Origin: Endotrypanum monterogeii
Taxonomy: Eukaryota > Euglenozoa > Kinetoplastea > Trypanosomatida > Trypanosomatidae
Length of the DNA stretch: 64,000 nucleotides
Assembly: GCA_000333855.2 (NCBI GenBank)
Contig: CM007342.1
Location: 531,583 to 595,582, forward strand
Direction: 5' to 3'
Below, one piece after another: positions 32,263 through 41,790 of this stretch (position 1 is the stretch's first letter; the number at the start of each line of letters is the position of its first letter). The notes beneath the pieces were generated by a model that had not been told where the DNA came from, searched no databases, and saw only the letters and a program-made list of their open reading frames with translations. Both the position numbers and the translations under genes were made by a program.

Positions 32263-33777
32263 CTACCAGACGAAAGCCGTGTACGGATTCAGGCGGTACA
32301 CACCAGGGCGCACAAAATCTAGACCAGGTGCACTGCACGGTATCAAAACCGCTGCAGCGTTGTACCCGTAGGATTTGGCTGAAGTATCCTTCGTTTTGGG
32401 ATTTACTTCCTTCTTGGTGTGGTATGGAGGAAGCGAAGGGCGCATCGGGTGGCAGCTGGAGCCGGAGCGACTCGATTGAGTCGTGGAAGAGTAAGACACA
32501 CTGGTAGCGCCGCGCACTGCATCACCGTGAGTTTCGTCTGTCTCATCCCCATCTTTGCTCTTGGTGCTGCTCGCTTGCGATGCAGAAGGTGCCGCAAAAA
32601 ACGGGACCGACGGAGTCTCCACGACGATTGGCCCACGTGGCATGTGTTTTGGATGTGCACTGCCGCTGTACCGCATCGAGACCTCCGACTGCAGCGCCTT
32701 CTCACGGCCCTTCGGCACCAACCACACACCCTCAACGCCGTTTACAGAGTCGAAGAAGAGGCGATGGTCCGCATCCAGCATCCGCTTCACTGCAGCCTCG
32801 TCGCTGATGGTGGGCCATGCGCAACCCTTTCCACGTTGCGTATGAGCGTTTCGGCGATTCTCCACTGAAATCAACGACCCAGCCGACGCATTAAAGACGG
32901 TGTTCACAAGCCAACGCACCATCGGCACTGTCCCGTTGCGGCGCAGCTGACCAAGAAAGAGGCGCTGACCGTTCTGCGGGCGAGGCTGCTGGCAGCGGTT
33001 ATTGCTGCAAACGGATCCCTGTGCGTTAAAGAGCCCGCAGTGTGCACACGACCACGGTGCCTGCTCTTGCGGAGCCAGATCCGCCTCCGCAGCCATTTCA
33101 TCACTGTCCAGATCATCCAGACAGGGGATAAAAATGGCTGGCACCTTGCTCTGCGGCAGGCGGGCAATCGTGACACGCGGCAGGGACTGGCGGAAATGGA
33201 AACGGCTCACCCCGCGCACCTGCATTGCAACGTCCCACGGCAGGAAACTGAAGATCTTCTCCCAGATGTTCTCGTTGTGAATGAAGTATGTATTGGTGCA
33301 ACGCGGCGTCGTCATCCGCGAGGCAGAGAGAGCTGCGATCACATCCTCCTCATGTTCATCATCAAAGTCCTCCCCGACATCCGAGTCTCGACCAGAGAGG
33401 GTAATCCCCTGGGAAACATCCCCGAACGGTATGTGCTTATCAGAGGACGCAGACGAGTAGTACGAAGAGGAATGACTTTCATTCTTTAATGAGGGACGTC
33501 CGCGAAAGCCCTGTGCATTGGCCACCAGCTCCGTGCTCAGCACGCTGTCCTGAATGTTGCCCATGCCGGTAATCGTCTGGGCAGCCAGAATCAACATCAC
33601 AAGACTGATCTCCTGGTTCAGCATACGCTTACTGGTGCGCTGTGACGTCACACAAGGACGCGCATTCACCACTGGTAGCGCTTCAGGGTTGCTGTAAGAC
33701 GAGCTGCGGCGTATTGATGTACCAAGCGGATCCTCAATAATGGTTCCATTGGCCTTCTTCGTTGTTTTTTTCATCAT
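32263..33777 (-). CDS. F-box, RanBP2-type zinc finger and RRM-like RNA-binding protein
   Basis: A 504-residue protein with three recognisable modules. Residues about 168-200 (NIWEKIFSFLPWDVAMQVR and following) look like an F-box. Residues 241-265 (WSCAHCGLF, then CSNNRC) form a divergent RanBP2-type zinc finger with Cys at about 244, 247, 257 and 262. Residues about 272-355 resemble an RRM: RLFLGQLRRN as the RNP2-like strand and KGCAWPTISDEAAVKRML in the RNP1 region. The N-terminus is basic and Ser-rich; a Ser-rich low-complexity stretch follows the RRM. Since trypanosomatids regulate genes mostly after transcription, a role in mRNA fate is plausible. The frame is open to 33867 by a TTG only; the ATG at 33777 sits 17 nt behind a predicted acceptor. 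Confidence 0.75.
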   Translation of the reverse strand: MMKKTTKKANGTIIEDPLGTSIRRSSSYSNPEALPVVNARPCVTSQRTSKRMLNQEISLVMLILAAQTITGMGNIQDSVLSTELVANAQGFRGRPSLKNESHSSSYYSSASSDKHIPFGDVSQGITLSGRDSDVGEDFDDEHEEDVIAALSASRMTTPRCTNTYFIHNENIWEKIFSFLPWDVAMQVRGVSRFHFRQSLPRVTIARLPQSKVPAIFIPCLDDLDSDEMAAEADLAPQEQAPWSCAHCGLFNAQGSVCSNNRCQQPRPQNGQRLFLGQLRRNGTVPMVRWLVNTVFNASAGSLISVENRRNAHTQRGKGCAWPTISDEAAVKRMLDADHRLFFDSVNGVEGVWLVPKGREKALQSEVSMRYSGSAHPKHMPRGPIVVETPSVPFFAAPSASQASSTKSKDGDETDETHGDAVRGATSVSYSSTTQSSRSGSSCHPMRPSLPPYHTKKEVNPKTKDTSAKSYGYNAAAVLIPCSAPGLDFVRPGVYRLNPYTAFVW

Positions 33778-34625
33778 GTTTCTTCTTCGATGAACTTGCG
33801 GGGGGGGAAAATCGATCGGCTTAGGGCCGAAGACAATACTACCTTTCAAGAAAAACAGCACGTTCAAAGCTGCGAAGCGTCTTTGTAGATTACTGTATAT
33901 TGGGGAAATCGAGCAGCGGTGAGAGGCAGTTCAACACCAAATAAAAGAAAACACGGAGAACCAGACGTGTAAAAAAAAAAAAAGAGGGGAAAGCTAACCC
34001 CTTCAAAAGGAACAAGAGACAAAAATAAATTAGAAAATTGGGGAAAAGGTGAAAAGGAAGTAGTGATGTTGATTTCTGCTCTTCTGGAAAATAAAAAAAA
34101 CTTTGCCTCGGGCGGTATTCGGTCGAGGTGCGCACTACTTTTTAGAAAAAAAAAAGAGGGAATATAATGAAGAAAGGGGGTAACTGAGGGGGGAGAGAAA
34201 CAAGCAATGGCGCGGGGATGCGGACTCATAGAAGAGACTTTGAGGGAAGAGAGAAAAAGTGATGGAGCGGGGGAGGAGAGTGTGTTATATGGACAGTGGA
34301 GAGTGCGAGTAGGGAAAAGTTGCACACGCTTTGGCTGAAACTCAAATCTCCCACGGGTAGAGCATTCAAACATATCCCCCTCTGACTAGGGTGCATGCGG
34401 ATGCGCATTGCTTTTGAAAGACGGACAGGGGCTAGCAACTCTCTCGTTGTACAAAATCTGAACGGAGAGACTAAAAAATCACCATTGTTTTTTTTTCTTG
34501 CTCAACATTCCTCGTTGTGAATACGATCAGAACACGCTCTTGGCAGTACACCAATACCTACCCACACTAAAACACACATAACCAAGGGGTCTTGTGAATG
34601 TCGGCTATCCCTGCCATCCTTGGCG
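33778..34625. other. Intergenic region between the F-box/RRM and cyclophilin genes
   Basis: About 0.85 kb without a gene. The plus strand is purine-rich with A-runs at 33971-33983 and 34147-34156, in keeping with pyrimidine-rich transcripts. Confidence 0.6.
33795..33796 (-). promoter_or_regulatory. Predicted trans-splice acceptor AG for the F-box/RRM gene
   Basis: The minus strand reads ATTTTCCCCCCCCGCAAG with the AG at 33796-33795, leaving a 17-nt leader. This supports the ATG at 33777. Confidence 0.5.
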
Positions 34626-35315
34626 TCAGTACCGCGGCTGAATTAAGTCCAGAACTTCTTTGCCGGGCATTGCATGCTGTGCGCGCTCGCCCTGTAGGGC
34701 TTCCTGCGTCTCCTCTGCCATGTAGCCGCCACTCTGCCCACAGTCGGAGATCCAGGCTCGACTCACAGGAGTGCCACAGCGCGAACCGCACACCCGCACA
34801 ACTTGATTAACGATTTCCCAGCCTTCCAGAACCTGACCCACGACAACAAACTTTCGATCGAGCTGCTCGTTGCGCCCTAAATTAAAAAAAAACTGAGACC
34901 CATTTTGGTTCGGTCCACTGTGTGCCATGCCAACCGTGCCGGGCAAATGCTTTCCCGCCTTTCCCTCAAACGACTCATCCGGAAACGGATATCCAAAGAC
35001 GCTAACATTGCTGCGGCCATCCTTGGTGAGAATGTCGCCGCCTTGCATAACAAATCCTGGAATAATGCGATGAAATGGTATTCCCTTGTAGTACAATGGA
35101 CACTGACTATGCCCGCGTTCCCCAGTGCAGAGTGAGCGGAAGTTCTCGCTTGTTTTCGGCACAATGTCCCTAAAGAGCTCTACTGACACTCGCCCGAGAG
35201 CGTCACCCTCGGCGGTGATGTCGAGGTAGACCACTGGATTCGTTTCCACAGGAGTGTACGGCATATAGAGAGCTGCACGATTTAGCTGAAGCGCCACACG
35301 CGAGAGGCGCCACAT
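34626..35315 (-). CDS. Cyclophilin-type peptidyl-prolyl cis-trans isomerase
   Basis: A 229-residue protein with a cyclophilin domain at about residues 27-195 (VYLDITAEG, FRSLCTGERG, FHRIIPGFVMQGGD, NGSQFFFNLG). The catalytic Arg (Arg83, equal to Arg55 of human CypA) and the adjacent Phe and Gln are present. The residue equal to CypA Trp121, which strongly affects cyclosporin A binding, is Gln151. An N-terminal extension of about 25 residues (MWRLSRVALQLNRAALY) is basic and amphipathic and could be a mitochondrial presequence. A C-terminal tail of about 30 residues follows the domain (ETQEALQGERAQ). Confidence 0.95.
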   Translation of the reverse strand: MWRLSRVALQLNRAALYMPYTPVETNPVVYLDITAEGDALGRVSVELFRDIVPKTSENFRSLCTGERGHSQCPLYYKGIPFHRIIPGFVMQGGDILTKDGRSNVSVFGYPFPDESFEGKAGKHLPGTVGMAHSGPNQNGSQFFFNLGRNEQLDRKFVVVGQVLEGWEIVNQVVRVCGSRCGTPVSRAWISDCGQSGGYMAEETQEALQGERAQHAMPGKEVLDLIQPRY

Positions 35316-36738
35316 GACTCAAGTGACCCTTTTGTCTCTCCAGACGGTGATCAGTGCACAGAAAATAAGAGGAGGGTTTGCCTGACGAAATGAATGCGAC
35401 GTGAAAATGTGACGCGTCGTCAGGCTTACACAAGGCGCCACTTTTCTTTTTCCTCTGGATGAAGAGAGGCGGTATAAATTCAACTACAAACGAATGAGGG
35501 AGAGGGGGAGGGAGAATATATGAGTGAGTGGGTGGGTGGGTGGGTAAAAAAAAAAGCAAGGCACCATGAAAACGGAGATGATGGAAGCTTCCAAGGCAAG
35601 CAGACTTAGTTGCGGAGGGAATTAACCACATCTACCACAACACGTCTTAGAATTAATCCCTTATCAATACCTCATACATCTCATCAGCATCAAAACAGAA
35701 TAAGAAAACCATCTGTTCGTTTTCGGCGCACCCTCTGGCCGAAACTGTAGAACCGTTAGGGGAACGGTAGTTGGAGGGAATAAAAAATGCGGCTGTCGCA
35801 GAAAATCGACAGCACGCAAGGAAAGATGCCCGTTACTCTTTCTTTTTTTACGTGTAGGTGTCCTCTCTTCGTGCTACCACCGCAATCACGCTCCTTCAAA
35901 AGTGTGCGTATGTTCCTAGGGGACAGTAATGTGATACTAGGCACCACGGTCATTTTCTCCGCTATGAGAGCTCACCATCGAAAAAAAAAAAAGTAAAACA
36001 CAAAGATCGTACAGGAAAACAAAAGTGGAGGAATAAATTTTAAAACATTTTGACACACAGACACCAACTCACCGCATCGCGCTTTTTTTTCCCCCCTTGG
36101 CTGCTTTTTTTGCGGTGCTTATGTTGCGGCGCCTTGTTGCTCGGAGACTGTAAAGCACATCTCCGTCTTTCCGGCGAGGTGATGAGAAAAAAGTCCAGAT
36201 GCGTTGAGAAAGTGACCAAGGAAAAAAAAAAAAAAGCGAGTCAATCAATCAAGGAGTAAATGTCCACTCGGGGTAACTTTTGCTCTACATGCCTCTCATT
36301 TTCTCCCCACTCACTCATTTCTTCAAATCGGTGCAGGGTCATCACAGCCCAAATCCTAATCTACCACGCAGCTATTTAAAACAGGCAGCGAGTTATTGAA
36401 AAACGTACACCCCTCCACGCGATGACGACTTGAATCCGAGCAGAACCTCTAACTCGTGGGAGGAGGGGGTATAGTTTTCTTCTGGAAGCTGCTCTACAGA
36501 ATTGCAGTGCATCATCCAACTCCAAGAGTGGTCAGTTGTCTCATCCACTTTCAACACCACCCCGGGATCTCGCAACTGCTATGAAGTGGACCTCATCTCG
36601 GAAACCACAAAAAAAAGAAGGGACACATACAGCGCAACACATCCTCCTCGAATGAGCTCGCCGGCGCGTTGGTCAGGCTCTGAGCTGGCCTACGCCGGCA
36701 CCCTCAGAACGTATGTATCAGTCGATAAGGAAAGAGCT
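35316..36738. other. Intergenic region between cyclophilin and EF-hand-like genes
   Basis: About 1.4 kb without a supported gene. It contains GGGT units near 35526-35546, A-runs at 35981-35993 and 36221-36234, and a mixed-composition stretch at 36280-36700 with no good frame. Confidence 0.6.
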
Positions 36739-37332
36739 CTAGCAGCAAGCAGAAGCCTTTTTCTTCTTCGCCTGTGCACCGCCTCGTCCCGTTCCGGAAG
36801 CGAGACCCCTTTTTTCGCTCTCTGCTCTGGCAGCCTCCTTCTGACGGCGCTCGTACTCCGCTGCATCCAGTCTGCGTCGCTCTGCAAGGCAGCGCACACC
36901 CTCCTCACCGTAAAGAGCGCGCATGAAGCACTCCGCGGTGATGGCACCTTTGTTGTCGGTGTCTAGGGTGGAAAAGAGAGCCTCCACCTCTTCATCGAGC
37001 AAGACAACTTCCTTCGAGGTGTTTTTGTTCATGATCTCCTCGAGGGAGGCGCGTGAAATGACACCAGTAGGGGCGAGTACAACCAGACACTTAGCCATGG
37101 CCTCAGACGACATGAAGGATGACACATTCTTTTGGCAGAAGTCAGCAAACTCGCTGGCAGTCATCTGACCAGAATACGTGGTATGGCTCACCGCCTCGCC
37201 AATCACTGGCGAGGACAAGCAGTAGCCAGCCTCGAGAGCTGCCACCGCAATCATCTGGCGAGGCAGCACCTCAACGCCATCCTCGCGAGGGATGCGGTGC
37301 TTCTCGAAGGCTTCCGTGGTGGTGATCGGCAT
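36739..37332 (-). CDS. EF-hand-like protein ending in Cys-Cys
   Basis: A 197-residue protein of unknown function. Two helix-loop-helix regions can be seen; the better one (FSTLDTDNKGAITAECF, about residues 130-146) has Asp-x-Asp-x-Lys-Gly spacing, but the last ligand position is not a canonical Glu, so calcium binding is uncertain. After the fold comes an Arg/Glu-rich helix (RRRLDAAEYERRQKEAARAE), a Gly-rich linker and a basic KKKKASACC end. A polybasic stretch before a terminal Cys-Cys is the layout used for double geranylgeranylation of Rab proteins or for palmitoylation, so membrane attachment is possible. The start is the ATG at 37332; a TTG three codons upstream is not used. Confidence 0.75.
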   Translation of the reverse strand: MPITTTEAFEKHRIPREDGVEVLPRQMIAVAALEAGYCLSSPVIGEAVSHTTYSGQMTASEFADFCQKNVSSFMSSEAMAKCLVVLAPTGVISRASLEEIMNKNTSKEVVLLDEEVEALFSTLDTDNKGAITAECFMRALYGEEGVRCLAERRRLDAAEYERRQKEAARAESEKRGLASGTGRGGAQAKKKKASACC

Positions 37333-37775
37333 CGTTTGCAAAAAAAAAAAAATGTTTGCGACAATCTAGAATGAAATGATGTTCCGAGATGCAACCCTTT
37401 CTCTTCTTTTCGCTTGCTGTGATTAATATTCTAGTCGTTTTTCTTATTCTTGCTACTCCATAATAGAAAAATGAAGCGGATGAGAAAACGAATAGATCAA
37501 AAGTCATAGTCAGGCATCACCCTGTGGGTTGTGAAGATACCGTCTTGTTAATAACATCATATATATATATATATTCAAGAGAACAGCTACAACAGCTGAA
37601 ATTGGAACACAGCTTCGATATTTGTTTTATCTTTAGTCTAACAATAACCAGGGCAGTAAACACGAGACTCAAGGCTAGCTGCCTCTTTGAATGGAATCAA
37701 AATATTATCCTGGGCTTTCTTTGTTTTGATTCGGCTCGTTTCGAGTTAGCGGTGTATTCTGATTGTGGAGAGAAG
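37333..37775. other. Intergenic region between EF-hand-like and TPR-like genes
   Basis: About 440 bases, no gene. It contains a run of 13 A at 37340-37352 and a (TA)n stretch at 37559-37574. It holds the leader of the EF-hand-like gene. Confidence 0.6.
37366..37367 (-). promoter_or_regulatory. Predicted trans-splice acceptor AG for the EF-hand-like gene
   Basis: On the minus strand CATTTCATTCTAG ends in an AG at 37367-37366, leaving a leader of about 33 nt that includes a T13 run. Confidence 0.35.
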
Positions 37776-39110
37776 TTAAAGAGGCTCCACTGAGCGAGAA
37801 GTCGAAATGTGACCACCAAAATCACCAACGCGTCTAAAAACCGATCCCATTTCACTCGAGGAAGGATTCATTTTACTGGGGTACAACTTGTTCTTGAATA
37901 TAGCCCAGTCAAACTCGTTGTCAAAAGATCGCCCGCTTCCGTGCAACAGAGCCCGCGCCTGCTGCCCCTTTGAGTGCACCACGCTTGTGCCTAAAGGTAG
38001 TGATGAAGCGACAAATTCGGTGCGTTCGAGTTTTGCATGTAATTCTTGTAAGTCAGTATTGTTTGGAAACGCCTCGAGGCCTTTCTCAATTATTCTTCCA
38101 GCGCGGTCGTAATCATCTTGATATGCAGTAGCGATTGCCCACAAAATATATCCACGGCCACCAGCTTTTCTACTCGGGGCCTCCTGTGGTTCCAAGAGAG
38201 CAGCTTGCCTTCCATGAAACTCCGCTTCTTTGTAACGCCCGCTAAGAGCAGCGGCCGCTGATGCATTAGAATGTACAACAGCATCTACGTCGTCATCATG
38301 AGAAAAACCCAGCGAGCTAGAAAGGAGAGAAAAGGCGCTATCGTAGTCTTCCTTCAAAGCGCACCCTTCCGAAAAAGTGGTTAGGAGTCGGATCAGTTTC
38401 CTTTCATCATCAGAGGTACTAGAATTAGGTGAAGCGTACGAGCCCACGGCTGTGCCGACTGAAATAGAAATGGGCCCTCGTAGATTCTCACTTTCCGCAG
38501 AGTTGCTCATGTTGCTAGGAAGTGCTTGCAGTTCTTCTAAAGAAGAACGTGCCAGTCGCCGGTGCGGTGTGCTACCACAGGCGTTTAGTGACTCCTTGTA
38601 GTCGAACAAGTCATCCTTCAACCGCTCGCGTAAGAGAGGTGACCCGAGTGCAGCACGTATCGCAAGAGAAGGCACGCGAACATTCAGCTGTTTTTCGAAT
38701 TTAGTCAGGGGTGCTGCAAAGCTTGAAACTCCAGTTTCGATACTTCGGTATCCACGTGCTTTTTCTCTGTGAGGAACCTCTTCAAGGCATTGCAAAAGAT
38801 CGGATGTCGCATCCTTGAGCTCTTCGTAAGGATTCTTGACAAAGCATTGTAGCCATTCTTCGACTTCAATGGGAACATGTTGCTGCTGATACTCTGCTAA
38901 GAATTCAGAAAGGCGAAATGGTCGCTCGATTCCGGTAGGAAAGCACCCTAGTGTCCACCAGTACTTCATTACATAAGGTCCGGGTCCATGAGGGCCTGCA
39001 AAACGATAAAGATACGTGGTGGGGTTCATTGACATGTGTTTCTGATGCTTGGACCCAGGGGCCCAGCTACCACGCTGGTAGCTCAGCACCACGAATTGCC
39101 GACGTAGCAT
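37776..39110 (-). CDS. Conserved-looking protein with a TPR-like helical region, possibly mitochondrial
   Basis: A 444-residue protein I do not recognise. The N-terminus (MLRRQFVVLSYQRGSW) is basic and lacks acids, like a mitochondrial presequence. Residues about 30-115 hold a Trp/Tyr-rich conserved-looking block (GPGPYVMKYWWTLGCFPTG). The middle is Ser-rich. Residues about 245-360 contain paired helices of TPR type (EDYDSAFSLLSSSLGF, YKEAEFHGRQAALLEP, DDYDRAGRIIEKGLEAFPNN). Codons are AT-richer than in the genes further from the strand-switch region. A scaffold role is a guess based on the TPR region only. Confidence 0.7.
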   Translation of the reverse strand: MLRRQFVVLSYQRGSWAPGSKHQKHMSMNPTTYLYRFAGPHGPGPYVMKYWWTLGCFPTGIERPFRLSEFLAEYQQQHVPIEVEEWLQCFVKNPYEELKDATSDLLQCLEEVPHREKARGYRSIETGVSSFAAPLTKFEKQLNVRVPSLAIRAALGSPLLRERLKDDLFDYKESLNACGSTPHRRLARSSLEELQALPSNMSNSAESENLRGPISISVGTAVGSYASPNSSTSDDERKLIRLLTTFSEGCALKEDYDSAFSLLSSSLGFSHDDDVDAVVHSNASAAAALSGRYKEAEFHGRQAALLEPQEAPSRKAGGRGYILWAIATAYQDDYDRAGRIIEKGLEAFPNNTDLQELHAKLERTEFVASSLPLGTSVVHSKGQQARALLHGSGRSFDNEFDWAIFKNKLYPSKMNPSSSEMGSVFRRVGDFGGHISTSRSVEPL

Positions 39111-39479
39111 TTCTCTACGTTGAATGATTGTGTGCGCAAAATAGATAAAAATAGATAGTTGGAGGAAAATGTTAAGGCGGAGCAGAAAACTCGAAGTGGG
39201 GGTTCTATTCTCTCACCATCGACGAGCACATTGATTGCAGTACTCTCTCGGTTATCGTTATATGAAAAAAAAAAAGCAGCCCACACTTTACGGCTGAATC
39301 AACAGCATAAAGCAGCAGAGAAATATACAGGCGCGCACTGGGAACGTCCCATGGGCCCCTGGGTAGATGATAATCAGCAAGAGCCGCTTCGCAGCTGACA
39401 ATGAAATGTAATGTACTGGAAAGATACTCCGATAAAAATAGAAAGTTCTCCGAGGCAAGGTAAACAAAAAAAAAAAACT
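39111..39479. other. Intergenic region between TPR-like and MAM33-like genes
   Basis: About 370 bases with no gene; A-runs at 39265-39275 and 39467-39477 and otherwise mixed sequence. Confidence 0.6.
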
Positions 39480-40247
39480 CTAGCCAGAGAACCTCCGCAG
39501 CAGTCGTAGCCAATTGATATACTCCTCTTGTTCAAAAAAAAAAGCTTGCGCCATGACAAACTCGGCAAAAGCATTATTCACTCCGCGCTCATCCAAGTAG
39601 TCGAGAATTTCGTCGGTGAGGTCATCATCCACTTCAGTCAGCATTGGTCCCCCATACTTGGACAGACGCTGGCGGTGTGCGTCACCAGTGGATCGTTGCG
39701 TACCTTTTCTTACCGAAGCGTCAGTAATTCCACCGTATGATATCTTTGCATTCTCAAATGCCTCCTCTGAAGAGTGTATTATAAGTGCATCCATAACAAG
39801 CTCCAGGTCAATTGAAGTGAGACTGAATTCGAGGCCTCCAGCCGGATATCTTTTCTTGCGCATGAACAGTCCAAAGTTTAGATATTCTTGCTCTTCACGC
39901 TCGCCGTTGTCCATTCGATATGTTCCTTCATATTGCTTTGTTTCCATCAATGTGATGACATGTAATTCCTCGATTCCGCAATTGCGTATTTCAACATTTT
40001 TGAATAATTCGAACCGGTTGGATCCAGTCTCGTGCTGTAACTTCCACCCAACTGGAAGAAGAGGCTGTGGTGGAAGAAAATCACGCATTCCCTCCTCACG
40101 CTCCTCACGTACTGTCAGCTGAAACAGCTTTCTATGACGTCTCGGCTCACCCTGTACCGGTACCTCTGGTGCGCTAACAAAAGAACCGCGATAGGAGACA
40201 CCAACAGCAGCTAAAAACGCTGATGTGAGGGTGTACCGGCGCAGCAT
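39480..40247 (-). CDS. MAM33/p22-like mitochondrial acidic protein
   Basis: A 255-residue protein of the MAM33/p32 family (mitochondrial glycoprotein family), whose trypanosome member p22 is linked to mitochondrial RNA editing. The N-terminus (MLRRYTLTSAFLAAVGVSYRG) looks like a mitochondrial presequence. The hallmark C-terminal block is present: YGGPMLTEVDDDLTDEILDY, then LDERGVNNAFAEFVMAQAFF and EYINWLRLLRRF. The preceding strand-rich region is interrupted by a Lys/Arg/Ser-rich loop (about 180-200). The start is the ATG at 40247, 28 nt behind a predicted acceptor; an upstream TTG frame was trimmed. It is the first gene of the leftward block. Confidence 0.85.
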   Translation of the reverse strand: MLRRYTLTSAFLAAVGVSYRGSFVSAPEVPVQGEPRRHRKLFQLTVREEREEGMRDFLPPQPLLPVGWKLQHETGSNRFELFKNVEIRNCGIEELHVITLMETKQYEGTYRMDNGEREEQEYLNFGLFMRKKRYPAGGLEFSLTSIDLELVMDALIIHSSEEAFENAKISYGGITDASVRKGTQRSTGDAHRQRLSKYGGPMLTEVDDDLTDEILDYLDERGVNNAFAEFVMAQAFFFEQEEYINWLRLLRRFSG

Positions 40248-40275
40248 TGCCCTGTGCTGCAATAACCTTTGATAT

Positions 40276-40277
40276 CT
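40276..40277 (-). promoter_or_regulatory. Predicted trans-splice acceptor AG for the MAM33-like gene
   Basis: On the minus strand a tract CCTTCTTTCCCTTTTC (complement of about 40318-40333) is followed by the AG at 40277-40276, giving a leader of about 28 nt. Confidence 0.4.
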
Positions 40278-40889
40278 CGAGACAAGTGTACGATGAATAT
40301 TATATTAGGAGAATCCGAAAAGGGAAAGAAGGATACTTGCTCGATTTTTTTTTTGTAACGCCTCTGGTGCCTACGGGATCGAGGGGGAAAAAAAAGCACA
40401 AAAGGCTTTGAGATGAAAGGTGAGCATTTTGAGCACCGCAGTTCGCTTCTCCTCTAAGTGAGCAGCTATCAGGTCAAAGGTTTCACTCTCAGATCATAGG
40501 GCGGGCGCCTTAACACTGGCACCCGTGATAAGACATTCCGGTTCCCCAGCTTTCTGGGAGGCAAGCTATTCTTTGTTTTATTCGCTATTAAATTTACCTT
40601 CGGGGTTTTTCACCACTTCATGTGAAGACGCTTTTGTTGCATCATGAAAAAATTCTTTTAAAACCAGCGCGCTTCTGAGACCTATGAAATCGAATTCCTG
40701 GAAAAGTGCTTCGAGCCAAAGGTAACAAAGAAACTAGTGGATTGACATAATTCAGCCCAACGCCAGCCACAGCGCCGCCCCCTCCAACAGCTCTTTATTG
40801 CCGCAAAAAAAAAAAATCGGCGGCTTTGGTTTTTCCCTTCGTGGCCTCGGGTGCTTCAACGCGGCATCGGATGCGCAAGCTCAGGGGCA

Positions 40890-41310
40890 TACGGGTTGGC
40901 CAGCGCCACTCCCCCCACCCCCCCCTGGAAACCCAAGGGCAAAAAGCCAAACACCAAAAAGCCACCCCCACACCACATCAATCCCCAAACCCCGGGACAC
41001 GCGACCAAAACCCCTGGAAAAAGAAAAAAAAAATCACCACACCATGCATAAATAAGACCCCAGGCACTCCCTTTTTTCTCCTGCCCGTAAGGGAAGGCGA
41101 TACAGCCTTTCCCCCGTAGGCCAGGGAGAAAAAAAAAAGCCTTTGAAAACCCCTTTGCCCCTCCCCCAAACACACACACAACCCCACCGGCAAGCGCAAA
41201 GCAGGAGCCCGCGAGGGAAGACGAGGCACAAAGCAAGAAAACACCCAAACCTGCCAACATCACCCCCACGAAGCGGGAACAGAATGCGAAAACCATGCCC
41301 CCGCCAACCC
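40890..41310 (-). promoter_or_regulatory. Left G/T-rich arm (G/T on the minus strand) of the strand-switch region
   Basis: The plus strand is almost entirely A and C with C-runs and A-runs (CCCCCACCCCCCCC near 40911-40925, CACACACACAAC near 41170-41183). Read in the direction of leftward transcription it is G/T-rich. G/T-rich coding-strand elements were reported as polymerase II promoters in Trypanosoma brucei; the orientation here fits that. Function is inferred. Confidence 0.45.
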
Positions 41311-41649
41311 ACATGGAGAGCCTTTCCGAGAACCCCTTATCACATCACAGTCCCCACCGCAAGCAGCAAATATTTTCTTTCACAACGCCCTTTCCAGCCA
41401 ATTTTCCTCTCCTCTGGGCAACATTCTACCTCAACTGTAAAACCCTAGCCTGCACACGCCTCTAAAGGAAAAACGACAGCCCACAGCCATACCCAATATA
41501 ACCGCAGGCCTTGCGTACAGAACTCGCTCTGGACAGTCATATTTTTAAAGAACACCTGCAGTTATGGGTGTTTGAAAAGGGGCTTTTTACGGACCTGATT
41601 TTCTTTTTTTTCAGGCCCACCACCGTGCGCCAGATGCCCACAACATCCG

Positions 41650-41790
41650 CATGGAAACCCCAAAAAAGCGGGGCCGGGGCGGGTTCTTTTGCGGGGGGTT
41701 GTGGGGGTGGGAAGGCCCCGAAAGGGGCCGGCCGGGGGGCGCGAGGGGCATGCCAAACACCCCCCCCTGTCCCCCGGGGCAAGCGAAATT
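41650..41790. other. Extreme GC-rich pocket in the strand-switch region
   Basis: G-runs and C-runs alternate (GGGGCCGGGGCGGG, CCCCGAAAGGGGCC, CCCCCCCTGTCCCCCGGGGC). It could form hairpins or G-quadruplexes, or be poorly assembled sequence. No gene is visible. Confidence 0.5.
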
